A model generated the notes under the pieces. That model saw only the letters and a program-made list of their open reading frames with translations, was not told the origin of the DNA and searched no databases. From positions 868,001 to 932,000 of the forward strand of contig NZ_CANMVK010000002.1 of assembly GCF_947501405.1 (NCBI RefSeq): a stretch of 64,000 bases of DNA. Reading direction: 5' to 3'. Each line of letters begins with the position of its first letter. Position 1 is the first letter of the stretch. Below, piece by piece: positions 26,667 through 34,611 of the stretch. This stretch comes from an uncultured Hoeflea sp. Its GTDB lineage: Bacteria; Pseudomonadota; Alphaproteobacteria; Rhizobiales; Rhizobiaceae. Both the position numbers and the translations under genes were made by a program.

Positions 26667-27824
26667 ATGACCGTTTTGACCCAAGAGCAAATTGCGACGT
26701 TGACGGCCCTTCGTCATGAGCTGCATCGCCGTCCCGAAGTCTCGGGCGACGAGGGTCAGACGGCAGAGCGCATCATCGAGGAACTGACCGCAGTTGGGGC
26801 CGATCAGATCTGGCAGGGGCTGGGTGGACATGGCGTTGCGGCAGCTTTTAGCGGGGCAACTGAAGGTCCGACAGTTCTGCTGCGCTGTGAACTTGATGGG
26901 CTGCCGATCCATGAAATCTCTGACATCGCACACAAATCCGAAACCGAAGGCAAAGGGCATCTGTGCGGTCATGATGGGCACATGGTGTCGATGCTGGGCG
27001 TCGCCATGGCGCTTGCCATCCGCCCGGCTACGGGCCGTGTGATCCTGCTGTTCCAACCTGCTGAAGAAACCGGCGCCGGGGCCAAGGCGGTTGTCGAAGA
27101 TACCCGATGGCCGGAAATCCGCCCTGACTATGCGTTCGCCTATCACAACGTGCCCGACCGCCCGCTTGGTGAGATCGGATTGCGCCCAGGTCCGGGCAAC
27201 TGCGCCTCACGCGGGCTGCAAATCCTGCTGGAGGGCAAAAGTTCTCATGCGGCGACCCCTGAAGACGGGGTTTCCCCCGGTCCGGCAATGGCGGCGTTGA
27301 TGCAGGCCTTGCCTGCGCTTGGCACCGGTATGATCGGCGAAGACGGGTTTGCACTCGCCACACTCACCCATGCGCAATTGGGCGAGCCTACCTTTGGCAT
27401 CGCGCCGGGACGTGGCGAACTGCGCGTGACCCTGCGTTGTATGACCGACGAGCGTATGGATGCGCTGGTTGCCGACGCCATTTCCCAGGTTGCGCAGCAC
27501 ACCGATCACCTGGAGGTCAAGCTTCGCTGGAACGATATCTTCCTGTCGGTGACAAATGACGCCGAAGCGACCGATATCGCGCGACGCGCGGCTGCAGGTC
27601 GGGGCCATGATTTATACGAGATGCCAACCCCGATGCGCTGGTCGGAAGACTTTGGCCGCATAGGCGGGGATGGGGCAAAGTCCGCCATGCTCTATGTGGG
27701 CGCGGGTGAAAACCATCCTCAACTGCACAATCCTGACTATGATTTCCCGGATGCGCTGATTCCAGTTGCGACCGATCTGTTTTGCGGAATTGTTGCGAAC
27801 ATCCTGGGGGCCGCGCAGACCTGA
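26667..27824 (+). CDS. M20D family amidohydrolase (HipO/IAA-amino acid hydrolase type)
   Basis: 385-aa metal-dependent amidohydrolase. The M20D metal-site signature is GHLCGHDGHMVSMLG, with Cys100, His102 and His105. Glu133/Glu134 lie in FQPAEETGAG, and a lid domain contains SSHAATPEDGVSPG near residue 193. These enzymes cleave N-acyl amino acids such as hippurate or indoleacetyl-amino acids. It is the second, unrelated M20-type hydrolase in the operon, so two different amide bonds or two stereoisomers may be handled. It is flanked by the thiolase (9 nt) and the racemase (2 nt). Confidence 0.92.
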   Translation: MTVLTQEQIATLTALRHELHRRPEVSGDEGQTAERIIEELTAVGADQIWQGLGGHGVAAAFSGATEGPTVLLRCELDGLPIHEISDIAHKSETEGKGHLCGHDGHMVSMLGVAMALAIRPATGRVILLFQPAEETGAGAKAVVEDTRWPEIRPDYAFAYHNVPDRPLGEIGLRPGPGNCASRGLQILLEGKSSHAATPEDGVSPGPAMAALMQALPALGTGMIGEDGFALATLTHAQLGEPTFGIAPGRGELRVTLRCMTDERMDALVADAISQVAQHTDHLEVKLRWNDIFLSVTNDAEATDIARRAAAGRGHDLYEMPTPMRWSEDFGRIGGDGAKSAMLYVGAGENHPQLHNPDYDFPDALIPVATDLFCGIVANILGAAQT

Positions 27825-27826
27825 TC

Positions 27827-28948
27827 ATGCCAGTCCCCCTCATTCCAAGCTCCTGGTGTGAAATCCACTGCGACCGTATTTCGCGAAACCTTGAACTGGC
27901 GCTCGGGCTTGTGCCAGACGGCGTTCGTTTTTGCGCAGTGATGAAGGCGGATGCCTATGGGCATGGGATCAACAGGGTCGTTCCGTTGCTTTTGGAACAA
28001 GGGGTCAGCCACATCGGCATTACCTCAAACGCAGAAGCCCGCGCTGTTCGGGATGCGGGGTTTTCGGACAGGCTCATCCGCCTGCGGGCTGCCGCGCCGC
28101 AGGAGATGGCTGAAGCACTGGATGACCGTGTTGAAGAACAGGTCGGCTCACTATGGGCTGCCAGACAGCTGCGTCAGTTATTCGGTTCCGACCCGCTGCC
28201 AACCGGCGTTCACCTTGCGCTGAATTGCGATGGCATGTCCCGTGACGGTTTGGAGATGTCGACTGAAACCGGACGAAAAGACTGTCAGGAAATCCTTGAT
28301 GAAATCGGCCGAAATGTCGTTGGCATCTGCACCCATTTTCCGGCGAATGAGCCTGCGCCGCTCAGGCAAAGCTCGGATCTGTTCAAGCTTCAGGTGGCGT
28401 GGATTTGTGACAACAGTGACTTGAAGAGATCAGATCTGGTGGTCCATGCGGGCAGCACGCTGACATTGCTCTCGGGCCAACAGGTAGAAACCGATATGTA
28501 CCGCTGCGGTGCGATCCTCTATGGCATCTTGAATCCCGAACTCGGCTTCCGTCCGACCATGGAGCTCAAGTCGCGCGTGGTTCATCTTGGGGATTACCCC
28601 GAAGGCGCGACGGTGGGCTATGATCGCGGCAGCCGCCTGGAAACGGATCGCCGCCTGGCCTGCATTTCAATCGGATACGCAGCAGGATACAGCCGGATCG
28701 CGCAAGCTCGTGGAGCGGTCCTGATCCGAGGCAAGCGGGCCCCTGTTTTGGGCAAGGTTTCAATGAACTCCATCGTCGCGGACATAACCGGGATTTGCGA
28801 TGCTCAAGTCGGTGACGAAGCGATTGTGTTTGGGGGAAACGGTCCCAACTCGATTGGACCCGACGCGGCGGTTACGCAGTTCGGAACGATCCTGCCGGAT
28901 TTGTTTTCTGACTGGGGAATGCGCAATCCGCGGGGGTATCGCTGCTAA
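27827..28948 (+). CDS. Alanine racemase-like PLP enzyme (fold type III)
   Basis: 373-aa amino-acid racemase. The PLP lysine is Lys40 in FCAVMKADAYGHG, and the second catalytic base is Tyr284 in SIGYAAGYSR. In canonical Alr this motif is GYADGY; the Asp is Ala here. The segment MYRCGAILYG corresponds to the usual RPGIALYG, and KVSMNSIVADIT resembles the broad-specificity racemase form. There is no signal peptide, so it is cytoplasmic. Its place at the end of a catabolic operon points to racemising the imported substrate and not to cell-wall D-alanine supply. The start at 27827 has no strong ribosome site, which suggests coupling to the gene 2 nt upstream. Confidence 0.85.
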   Translation: MPVPLIPSSWCEIHCDRISRNLELALGLVPDGVRFCAVMKADAYGHGINRVVPLLLEQGVSHIGITSNAEARAVRDAGFSDRLIRLRAAAPQEMAEALDDRVEEQVGSLWAARQLRQLFGSDPLPTGVHLALNCDGMSRDGLEMSTETGRKDCQEILDEIGRNVVGICTHFPANEPAPLRQSSDLFKLQVAWICDNSDLKRSDLVVHAGSTLTLLSGQQVETDMYRCGAILYGILNPELGFRPTMELKSRVVHLGDYPEGATVGYDRGSRLETDRRLACISIGYAAGYSRIAQARGAVLIRGKRAPVLGKVSMNSIVADITGICDAQVGDEAIVFGGNGPNSIGPDAAVTQFGTILPDLFSDWGMRNPRGYRC

Positions 28949-29299
28949 GAAAGCGCATTCCCGCCTGGCTCGTTTGGGCCCGGGAGCTGACTGGCAGTTT
29001 TCAGTGTGCAGACCATGGATAGCGGACATTCGCCGCAATCGCGCTGATTTGCCATGCGGGATTGACCACGGTTCGCGATCGAACGTTCTGAACCGTCGCT
29101 ATCTGGCGCAAGCCACCCATCGACCAACATGTTGTACACCGATTGCGCTCTTTGGATCGGTGAAAACGGTAGAGGGCGTTCGACAACAATGGTGCATCTG
29201 TTGTGGAAATGATGGTGTACCAATAACGTGTTACCGGGATCCAAGTTTGCCTAGCGGGAGAGCAGTCTTGATGGCGTACGGGAAAGCGGGGAGGTGTAG
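28949..29299. other. Gene-free stretch before lacI
   Basis: About 350 bp between the racemase stop and the lacI GTG. No reading frame with convincing protein character, RNA gene or strong terminator was seen. The lacI promoter should lie here; GGGAGGTGTAG before the GTG at 29300 serves as its ribosome site. Confidence 0.5.
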
Positions 29300-30337
29300 G
29301 TGACAAAAAAACAACGTCAGAAAGCGACACTCGCTGAAGTTGCCGCCATGGCTGAAGTCGATGTGTCGACAGTATCACGGGTTCTTCGCGGGCAGAGCGA
29401 GCAGCGTATCCGCGCTGAAACCAAGGAGCGCATTCTCGAGGTTGCGAAAAAGCTCAACTACCGTGCCAACTACACGGCGCGGGCGTTGCGCATGTCTCGT
29501 ACCTTTACCCTCGGGATTGTCGTGCCGCAGCTTGATAACCCGGTCTTCTCCGCAGCTATCCGCGGCGCAGAAAACGTGGCTGCCAAGAACGGTTATTCGC
29601 TGCTGATCTCACACCGCGATCCCGGTGACGCCGGAACAACGATTGCCAAGCTGTCGCAGATGAACAGGGTCGACGGTTTGCTGGTGGCCAGCCTTGACGC
29701 GGATGAAGTTTTGCGCAGCGACCTTGCCGAGGCCAATGTCCCTTATGTGCTGTTGAACCGCCAATTGCCGGGAACGGCGCTTTCAGTCGTTCTCGATAGC
29801 CGGGAAGCCGCACGCAGGGCGACCGAATATCTCATATCGCTGGGGCATCTCCGCATTGGCCACCTTGGCGGACGTCCCGGCGGATTCAACGCCCAGGAGC
29901 GGTTGGCCGGTTATAAAATGGCTCTTGAGGCGGCAGACATCGCTTTCGATCCGTCATTGGTGACGATGGGGGATTACACCTTCAGTGCGGGCCGCGAATC
30001 GGTAAGGGAACTGGCCAAGACGGACGCCACTGCGATCATGGCGGCGACACTGGTTTCAGCGGCGGGCGCGATGGCGGAATTGCGGCTTGCCGGCTGGCAG
30101 TTGCCGCAGGAAATGTCGGTGATCGCGCTCCATGACGCGCTTTTTGCTGAGATGCTGTTTCCGGCTTTGAGCACAGTCATGATGCCAACCGAAGAGATGG
30201 GACGAGTTGCGGCTGATCTCTTGATCAGCAAGCTTTCCGGGGCGGATCCGGAGCCTGTTCTGGCCTTGCCGCCAGGCCGGTTGATTGTTCGTGATTCAAC
30301 TGTTGCTCCGCGATCCGGCGCTCGCACTTCCAAATAA
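29300..30337 (+). CDS. LacI family repressor of the polyol/sugar operon
   Basis: 345-aa LacI/GalR regulator. The DNA-binding headpiece is near residues 8-60: TLAEVAAMAEVDVSTVSRVL, then TKERILEVAKKLNYRANYTA with the minor-groove hinge helix. The core is a periplasmic-binding-protein-like sensor starting TLGIVVPQLDNPVFSAAI, with YLISLGHLRIGHLGGRPGGF near 175. The GTG start at 29300 is preceded by GGGGAGG. A TGAACAA-ACGA-TTGTTCA operator lies just downstream of its stop at the promoter of the next gene, so it is the probable repressor of the operon, induced by a sugar or polyol. Confidence 0.92.
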   Translation: MTKKQRQKATLAEVAAMAEVDVSTVSRVLRGQSEQRIRAETKERILEVAKKLNYRANYTARALRMSRTFTLGIVVPQLDNPVFSAAIRGAENVAAKNGYSLLISHRDPGDAGTTIAKLSQMNRVDGLLVASLDADEVLRSDLAEANVPYVLLNRQLPGTALSVVLDSREAARRATEYLISLGHLRIGHLGGRPGGFNAQERLAGYKMALEAADIAFDPSLVTMGDYTFSAGRESVRELAKTDATAIMAATLVSAAGAMAELRLAGWQLPQEMSVIALHDALFAEMLFPALSTVMMPTEEMGRVAADLLISKLSGADPEPVLALPPGRLIVRDSTVAPRSGARTSK

Positions 30338-30350
30338 TCACATCTCCAGC

Positions 30351-30398
30351 TTGACAGGTCACGATTGCTGACTGTAGGTATGAACAAACGATTGTTCA
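30351..30398 (+). promoter_or_regulatory. Promoter with LacI-type operator at the transcription start
   Basis: -35 TTGACA (30351-30356), an 18-bp spacer, and -10 TAGGTA (30375-30380). An inverted repeat TGAACAA (30381-30387) - ACGA - TTGTTCA (30392-30398) follows directly, so the repressor would sit on the start site. The central CG is a hallmark of LacI-family operators. The first gene starts 54 bp further at 30452. Confidence 0.78.
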
Positions 30399-30451
30399 AG
30401 ATCATTTGGGCGCCGTTACCTGAGATTGCAGCCACCGAAAGAGGAAACCTG

Positions 30452-31954
30452 ATGTCGAGTTCGCAGCCCCAATCGCCGGCGCCAGCAGCACTGAATGTTC
30501 TTCAGGCCGAGTTCACAAGCATCGTTGGCGCGGAGAATGTGCTTGCCGATGAAGCCGGTCGGCGTCCCTATGCGCATGACCGGTTGCCCTTTGCGAATTT
30601 TTGCGAGCGGCAGCACAAACTGGCTGGGGTTCTCCCGCGCCTGGTGCTCCGGCCGGGCTCCGCCGTCGAGGTTCAGGAGATCGTGAAGGCAGCCCGGCGG
30701 CTTGGCGTGCAGCTGATCCCGTTCGGGAACGGTTCGGGCGTCCTTGGTGGCGCCATTCCGGTGTCGGCAGAAGTGACGGTTGACCTTCGCCGGCTCGACC
30801 AGATCGTCTCGATGGATCCCGGCAATGCCATGGTCACTGTTCAGGCGGGAATGAACGGCGCGGTCTTCGAGGCTGAACTCAACGCGCAAGGTTACTCGAC
30901 CGGTCATCTGCCGCAGTCGATCGAGATTTCAACGGTCGGAGGCTGGGCTGCTTGCCGCGGGAGTGGTCAGGCCTCAAGCCGCTACGGCAAGATCGAGGAC
31001 ATGATTATCGGGCTCAAGGCTGTTCTGCCGGACGGCACCGCCATTGACATTCGGCCTGTGCCGCGGCGCTCTACCGGCCCGTCAATCCTTGATATCCTGG
31101 TTGGCAGCGAGGGGACGCTGGGGATCATCACCGAGATCACAATGCGGTTGTGGAGACTGCCCGAGGTCGAGCGCGGCGTCGCGCTGGCATTCCCGACCGA
31201 GCAGGCGGCGCTGGATGCGGCACGCGACATCATGCAAGCGGAACTGCGGCCATTGGTGGCGCGGATCTACGATGCCCAGGAAAGCAGCGAGCGCACTGAA
31301 AACATGCCCGAGTTCCAGCGCCGGCCGATTCTGGCGGTCTATGTCTTCGGTGGCCGCGAACCAATAGTGACCACCGAGCAGCAGATGGCGATGGAAATCT
31401 GCAGCAATCATGATGCGGTGGAAGCCGGTCAGGAGCCCTATGAGCACTGGCGCAAAAATCGCTACGTGGCGTTTTCCGCGCAGTGGCAAAAGGCAGGCTA
31501 TTTCAACGATACAATCGAGATCACAGGCAATTGGTCGGTGTTGCCGGCGATGTTCGACGCGATGGGCAAGGCGGTCCGGGAGATTTGCCCGGAAGTTTAC
31601 TTCGGCGCGCATTGGTCGCATATCTATCCCGAAGGCGCATGTCAGTATATGACCATCCGGCTTCCCCCTATGGAGCCTGAGAAGGCTTTGCCTCTCCACG
31701 CACAAATGTGGCAGGCGGTTGAAAACCTGACGCTGGAGCATGGCGGGTCGATTGCCCATCACCATGGTGTCGGGGTGTTCCGCAATGGCTGGATCGAGCG
31801 CGAGCTTGGTGGAGCCTTGCCAATGCTGCAGCAAATCAAGGATGCGCTCGACCCGGGCAATCTCATGAACCCGGGCAAGCTTGGGCTGCGGCCTCCGGAA
31901 GGCGCGGTGGTCGTGGGTCAACTCGATCCTTCAACAAAACACCAAGAGAGCTGA
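30452..31954 (+). CDS. FAD-binding oxidase/dehydrogenase (GlcD / alkylglycerone-phosphate synthase-like)
   Basis: 500-aa flavoprotein of the vanillyl-alcohol oxidase fold. The FAD-binding domain has LIPFGNGSGVLGGAIP near residue 89, a STVGGWAACRGSGQASSRYG region near 154 and GSEGTLGIITEIT near 216. The cap domain ends with AHHHGVGVFRNGW near 430 and DPGNLMNPGKLG near 472. The HHHGVG motif is shared with alkyl-DHAP synthases, and the overall layout is shared with D-lactate and glycolate dehydrogenases. In this operon it more likely oxidises a 2-hydroxy acid or polyol-derived alcohol than makes ether lipids. The start at 30452 has GAGGAAACC; earlier in-frame codons overlap the promoter. Confidence 0.85.
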   Translation: MSSSQPQSPAPAALNVLQAEFTSIVGAENVLADEAGRRPYAHDRLPFANFCERQHKLAGVLPRLVLRPGSAVEVQEIVKAARRLGVQLIPFGNGSGVLGGAIPVSAEVTVDLRRLDQIVSMDPGNAMVTVQAGMNGAVFEAELNAQGYSTGHLPQSIEISTVGGWAACRGSGQASSRYGKIEDMIIGLKAVLPDGTAIDIRPVPRRSTGPSILDILVGSEGTLGIITEITMRLWRLPEVERGVALAFPTEQAALDAARDIMQAELRPLVARIYDAQESSERTENMPEFQRRPILAVYVFGGREPIVTTEQQMAMEICSNHDAVEAGQEPYEHWRKNRYVAFSAQWQKAGYFNDTIEITGNWSVLPAMFDAMGKAVREICPEVYFGAHWSHIYPEGACQYMTIRLPPMEPEKALPLHAQMWQAVENLTLEHGGSIAHHHGVGVFRNGWIERELGGALPMLQQIKDALDPGNLMNPGKLGLRPPEGAVVVGQLDPSTKHQES

Positions 31955-31955
31955 T

Positions 31956-33497
31956 GTGAGCAACGACCTGTTTCTCGGGATTGATCTGGGTGCCGGATCG
32001 CTGAAGGTGACGCTGATAGACGGGACGGGCGTCCTCGTTGCCGACGCTGCTGCGCCGGTAACCACGTCTGCGCCGAAAAGTGGCTGGAGCGAGCAGGATC
32101 CGAATGACTGGTGGGCTACCGTCTGCACAGCCCTGCCATGGTTGCTGGAGAAGGCCGGGATTCCTGCATGGCGGATTGCCGCGCTGTCGGTCTCCGCCGG
32201 CGCGCATTCCCAGGTGCTTGAAGATGAAAATGGCGAGATCATCCGCCCGGCTATCCTGTGGAATGACCAGCGCGCGTCAACTCAGACGCAGGCATTGCGC
32301 GATGCCGCTGATGCCCGGATTCTCGAAATTTCGGGCAACCGTGCCAATCCGACCTGGACGCTTCCCCAGATGCTTTGGCTCAAGGAAAACGAGCCCGGCA
32401 ATTTTGCCCGCGTCAAGCGCATGTATCTCGCCAAGGACTGGATCCGGAGCCGCTTCACCGGCGACTGGATGACCGACCCGATTGATGCGGCAGGAACCTT
32501 GATGTCGGTGCCAGACGGGTCAAGCTGGTCGGCCGAGATCTGCGACATGATCGAGTGGAATCCCAAAACCCTGCCACCCATCTCACCGTCGACCGCCAGA
32601 GCCGGAGCTGTCAGCGTACAAGCCGCCCGGGAGACGGGGCTGGCGGCAGGCACACCGGTCATTGTCGGCGCGTCTGACACCGCTGTGGAAACCTACGGCG
32701 CCGGGCTGACCGAGCCCGGGCTGGGCGTGATCAAGCTTGCCACTGCTGCGACCGTCAGTGTGCTGTCACCGGATTTGCACGCCAGCAACACGGTGATCAA
32801 TTACCCGCATGTCATGCCTGACCATTATTACGTGATTGCGGCGACAAATTCCTGTGCTTCCGCCCACAAATGGCTTCGCGATACGTTCTTCATGAGCGAT
32901 GAAGCGGACGGTTCAGCGGCATTTGACCGGATGGAAGCGCTCGCATCCCCGGTTCCCGCGGGATCGGAAGGATTGTTCTTTCACCCCTACCTGAACGGCG
33001 AGCGGAGCCCGCATTGGGATCCGTTGTTGCGGGCAGAGTTCGTCGGCATCGGCTTTCAGCACGGTCCCGGCCACTTCGTCCGCGCGCTTTATGAAGGGGT
33101 GGCATTCTCGTTGCGTGATTGCCGCGAAGCGCTGGCTGCTCAGGGGCTTGAATTTTCCACCGCGCGGCTGATCGGCGGCGGCACACAAAGTCCGCTCTGG
33201 TGCCAGATCGTTGCCGATGTGCTTGGTGTCGATGTTGAACTGCCTGGCAACGGCGACGCCTCGTTTGGTGCGGCACTGCTCGCCGGTGTTGGTGTCGGCG
33301 CCTTTGCAGACGAAGCGGCGGCGGCAAAAGCGGCCATCCGGGTCTCGCGACGCGTTGCGCCAAATCCCGGGAATGCGGCCTTCTACACGGAGGCGCACGC
33401 AATCTACGTCGACATTCAGAGGGCCTTGTCGCCTATCCATCACCGCATTGCCCGGTTGCAGAACAGCCGCGGCGCCTCCCCGATGAAAGAGGATTGA
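31956..33497 (+). CDS. FGGY family carbohydrate kinase (xylulokinase-like)
   Basis: 513-aa ATP-dependent sugar or polyol kinase. N-terminal phosphate-1 motif: LFLGIDLGAGSLKVTLID. Substrate-region segment: GWSEQDPNDWW, with ILWNDQRA near 98. C-terminal ATP-domain motifs: VIVGASDTAVETYGAGLTEP near 225 and the FGGY-2 signature ARLIGGGTQSPLWCQIVADV near 405. The GTG start at 31956 is one base past the stop of the preceding gene. It is closer to xylulokinase than to glycerol kinase by layout, so a ketose or keto-polyol may be its substrate. It would trap the product of the dehydrogenases in the operon as a phosphate. Confidence 0.9.
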   Translation: MSNDLFLGIDLGAGSLKVTLIDGTGVLVADAAAPVTTSAPKSGWSEQDPNDWWATVCTALPWLLEKAGIPAWRIAALSVSAGAHSQVLEDENGEIIRPAILWNDQRASTQTQALRDAADARILEISGNRANPTWTLPQMLWLKENEPGNFARVKRMYLAKDWIRSRFTGDWMTDPIDAAGTLMSVPDGSSWSAEICDMIEWNPKTLPPISPSTARAGAVSVQAARETGLAAGTPVIVGASDTAVETYGAGLTEPGLGVIKLATAATVSVLSPDLHASNTVINYPHVMPDHYYVIAATNSCASAHKWLRDTFFMSDEADGSAAFDRMEALASPVPAGSEGLFFHPYLNGERSPHWDPLLRAEFVGIGFQHGPGHFVRALYEGVAFSLRDCREALAAQGLEFSTARLIGGGTQSPLWCQIVADVLGVDVELPGNGDASFGAALLAGVGVGAFADEAAAAKAAIRVSRRVAPNPGNAAFYTEAHAIYVDIQRALSPIHHRIARLQNSRGASPMKED

Positions 33498-33500
33498 ACC

Positions 33501-34568
33501 ATGGCGCAAGTCAAACTCTCCGCCGTGCGCAAAGCCTATGGGGCAGTGGTTGCTGTCCACGGTGTCGATCTTGTCATTGATGATGGCGAACTGGTTGTAT
33601 TCCTGGGTCCGTCGGGGTGTGGCAAATCCACGACCCTGCGGATGATTGCCGGCCTTGAAACCATCACCAGCGGAACCTTGCATATCGGTGATCGCGACGT
33701 GACGACGCTGGAACCCAAGGATCGCAACATCGCGATGGTCTTCCAGAATTATGCGCTCTACCCGCACAAGACCATCCGCGAAAACCTCGCCTTCGGTTTG
33801 CGCATGCACAAGATGGACCGCGCCGAGATAGACAAGCGCGTCAGTGAGGCATCGAGTGTTCTGGGACTGGACGAATTGCTCGACCGCAAACCCCGTCAGC
33901 TCTCTGGCGGCCAGATGCAGCGTGTTGCCTTGGGCCGGGCGTTGGTCCGTGAACCGGAAGTTTTTCTGCTCGATGAGCCGCTCTCCAACCTCGACGCCAA
34001 GCTGCGGGTGAAGATGCGTGAGGAAATCGCCAGGCTTCAGAAGCAAGTCGGCACGTCGATGGTTTACGTGACCCATGACCAGGTCGAGGCAATGACGCTG
34101 GCGGACCGGATCGTGATCATGAAGGATGGTCATGTCCAGCAGGTCGGCGCGCCGCTTGAAGTCTACGACCGGCCTGCCAACCTGTTTGTCGCCGGCTTTA
34201 TCGGGTCCCCGGAAATGAACCTTGTCGAAGGACGGGTCGTGCAGGGTCGCTTTGAGGCAGACGAATTCTCCATTGATCTGCCGAAGGGGATGGCCGCGGA
34301 AGAAAACTCCGCGATCTCGCTCGGCATCCGGCCCGAACACATCGAGATCGACGAGACTGCCGGAGATATAGCCTTCACCGCCGACATCATCGAGCAGCTC
34401 GGCGCACAGACACTCTGCGCGGGCTCCGCGCAGGGCGTGGGCCTACGGGTCATGACGACCCGGCGGGATGACGTGCACAGGGGCTCAGGCTTTTCGCTGC
34501 GGTTCCCGGCAAATCGCCTGCATTTCTTCAACACCGAAACAGGAAATCGCATTTCTACCGAGCATTAA
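33501..34568 (+). CDS. Sugar/polyol ABC transporter ATP-binding protein (UgpC/MalK type)
   Basis: 355-aa ATPase. Walker A is GPSGCGKSTTLRMIAGLE near residue 38, the signature is LSGGQMQRVALGRALV near 134, Walker B is VFLLDEPLSNLDAKLR near 153, and the switch His is in MVYVTHDQVEAMTLADRIVI. A C-terminal TOBE/regulatory domain (about 235-355) has the usual SLGIRPEHIEI. It is a complete MalK-type subunit that powers the two permeases downstream. Confidence 0.95.
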   Translation: MAQVKLSAVRKAYGAVVAVHGVDLVIDDGELVVFLGPSGCGKSTTLRMIAGLETITSGTLHIGDRDVTTLEPKDRNIAMVFQNYALYPHKTIRENLAFGLRMHKMDRAEIDKRVSEASSVLGLDELLDRKPRQLSGGQMQRVALGRALVREPEVFLLDEPLSNLDAKLRVKMREEIARLQKQVGTSMVYVTHDQVEAMTLADRIVIMKDGHVQQVGAPLEVYDRPANLFVAGFIGSPEMNLVEGRVVQGRFEADEFSIDLPKGMAAEENSAISLGIRPEHIEIDETAGDIAFTADIIEQLGAQTLCAGSAQGVGLRVMTTRRDDVHRGSGFSLRFPANRLHFFNTETGNRISTEH

Positions 34569-34611
34569 TCGCACCCCTATCGGACGATAGAAAACCTGGG
34601 AGGAGACTACG

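Noticed and set aside
29140-29260. Imperfect inverted repeat around GGTGTACC and GTGTTACC upstream of lacI
   Set aside because: The symmetry is too weak compared with the clear operator at 30381-30398 to call a second LacI site.
30365-30451. Upstream extension of the FAD oxidase frame
   Set aside because: It overlaps the -10 region and LacI operator, and GAGGAAACC marks the start at 30452.
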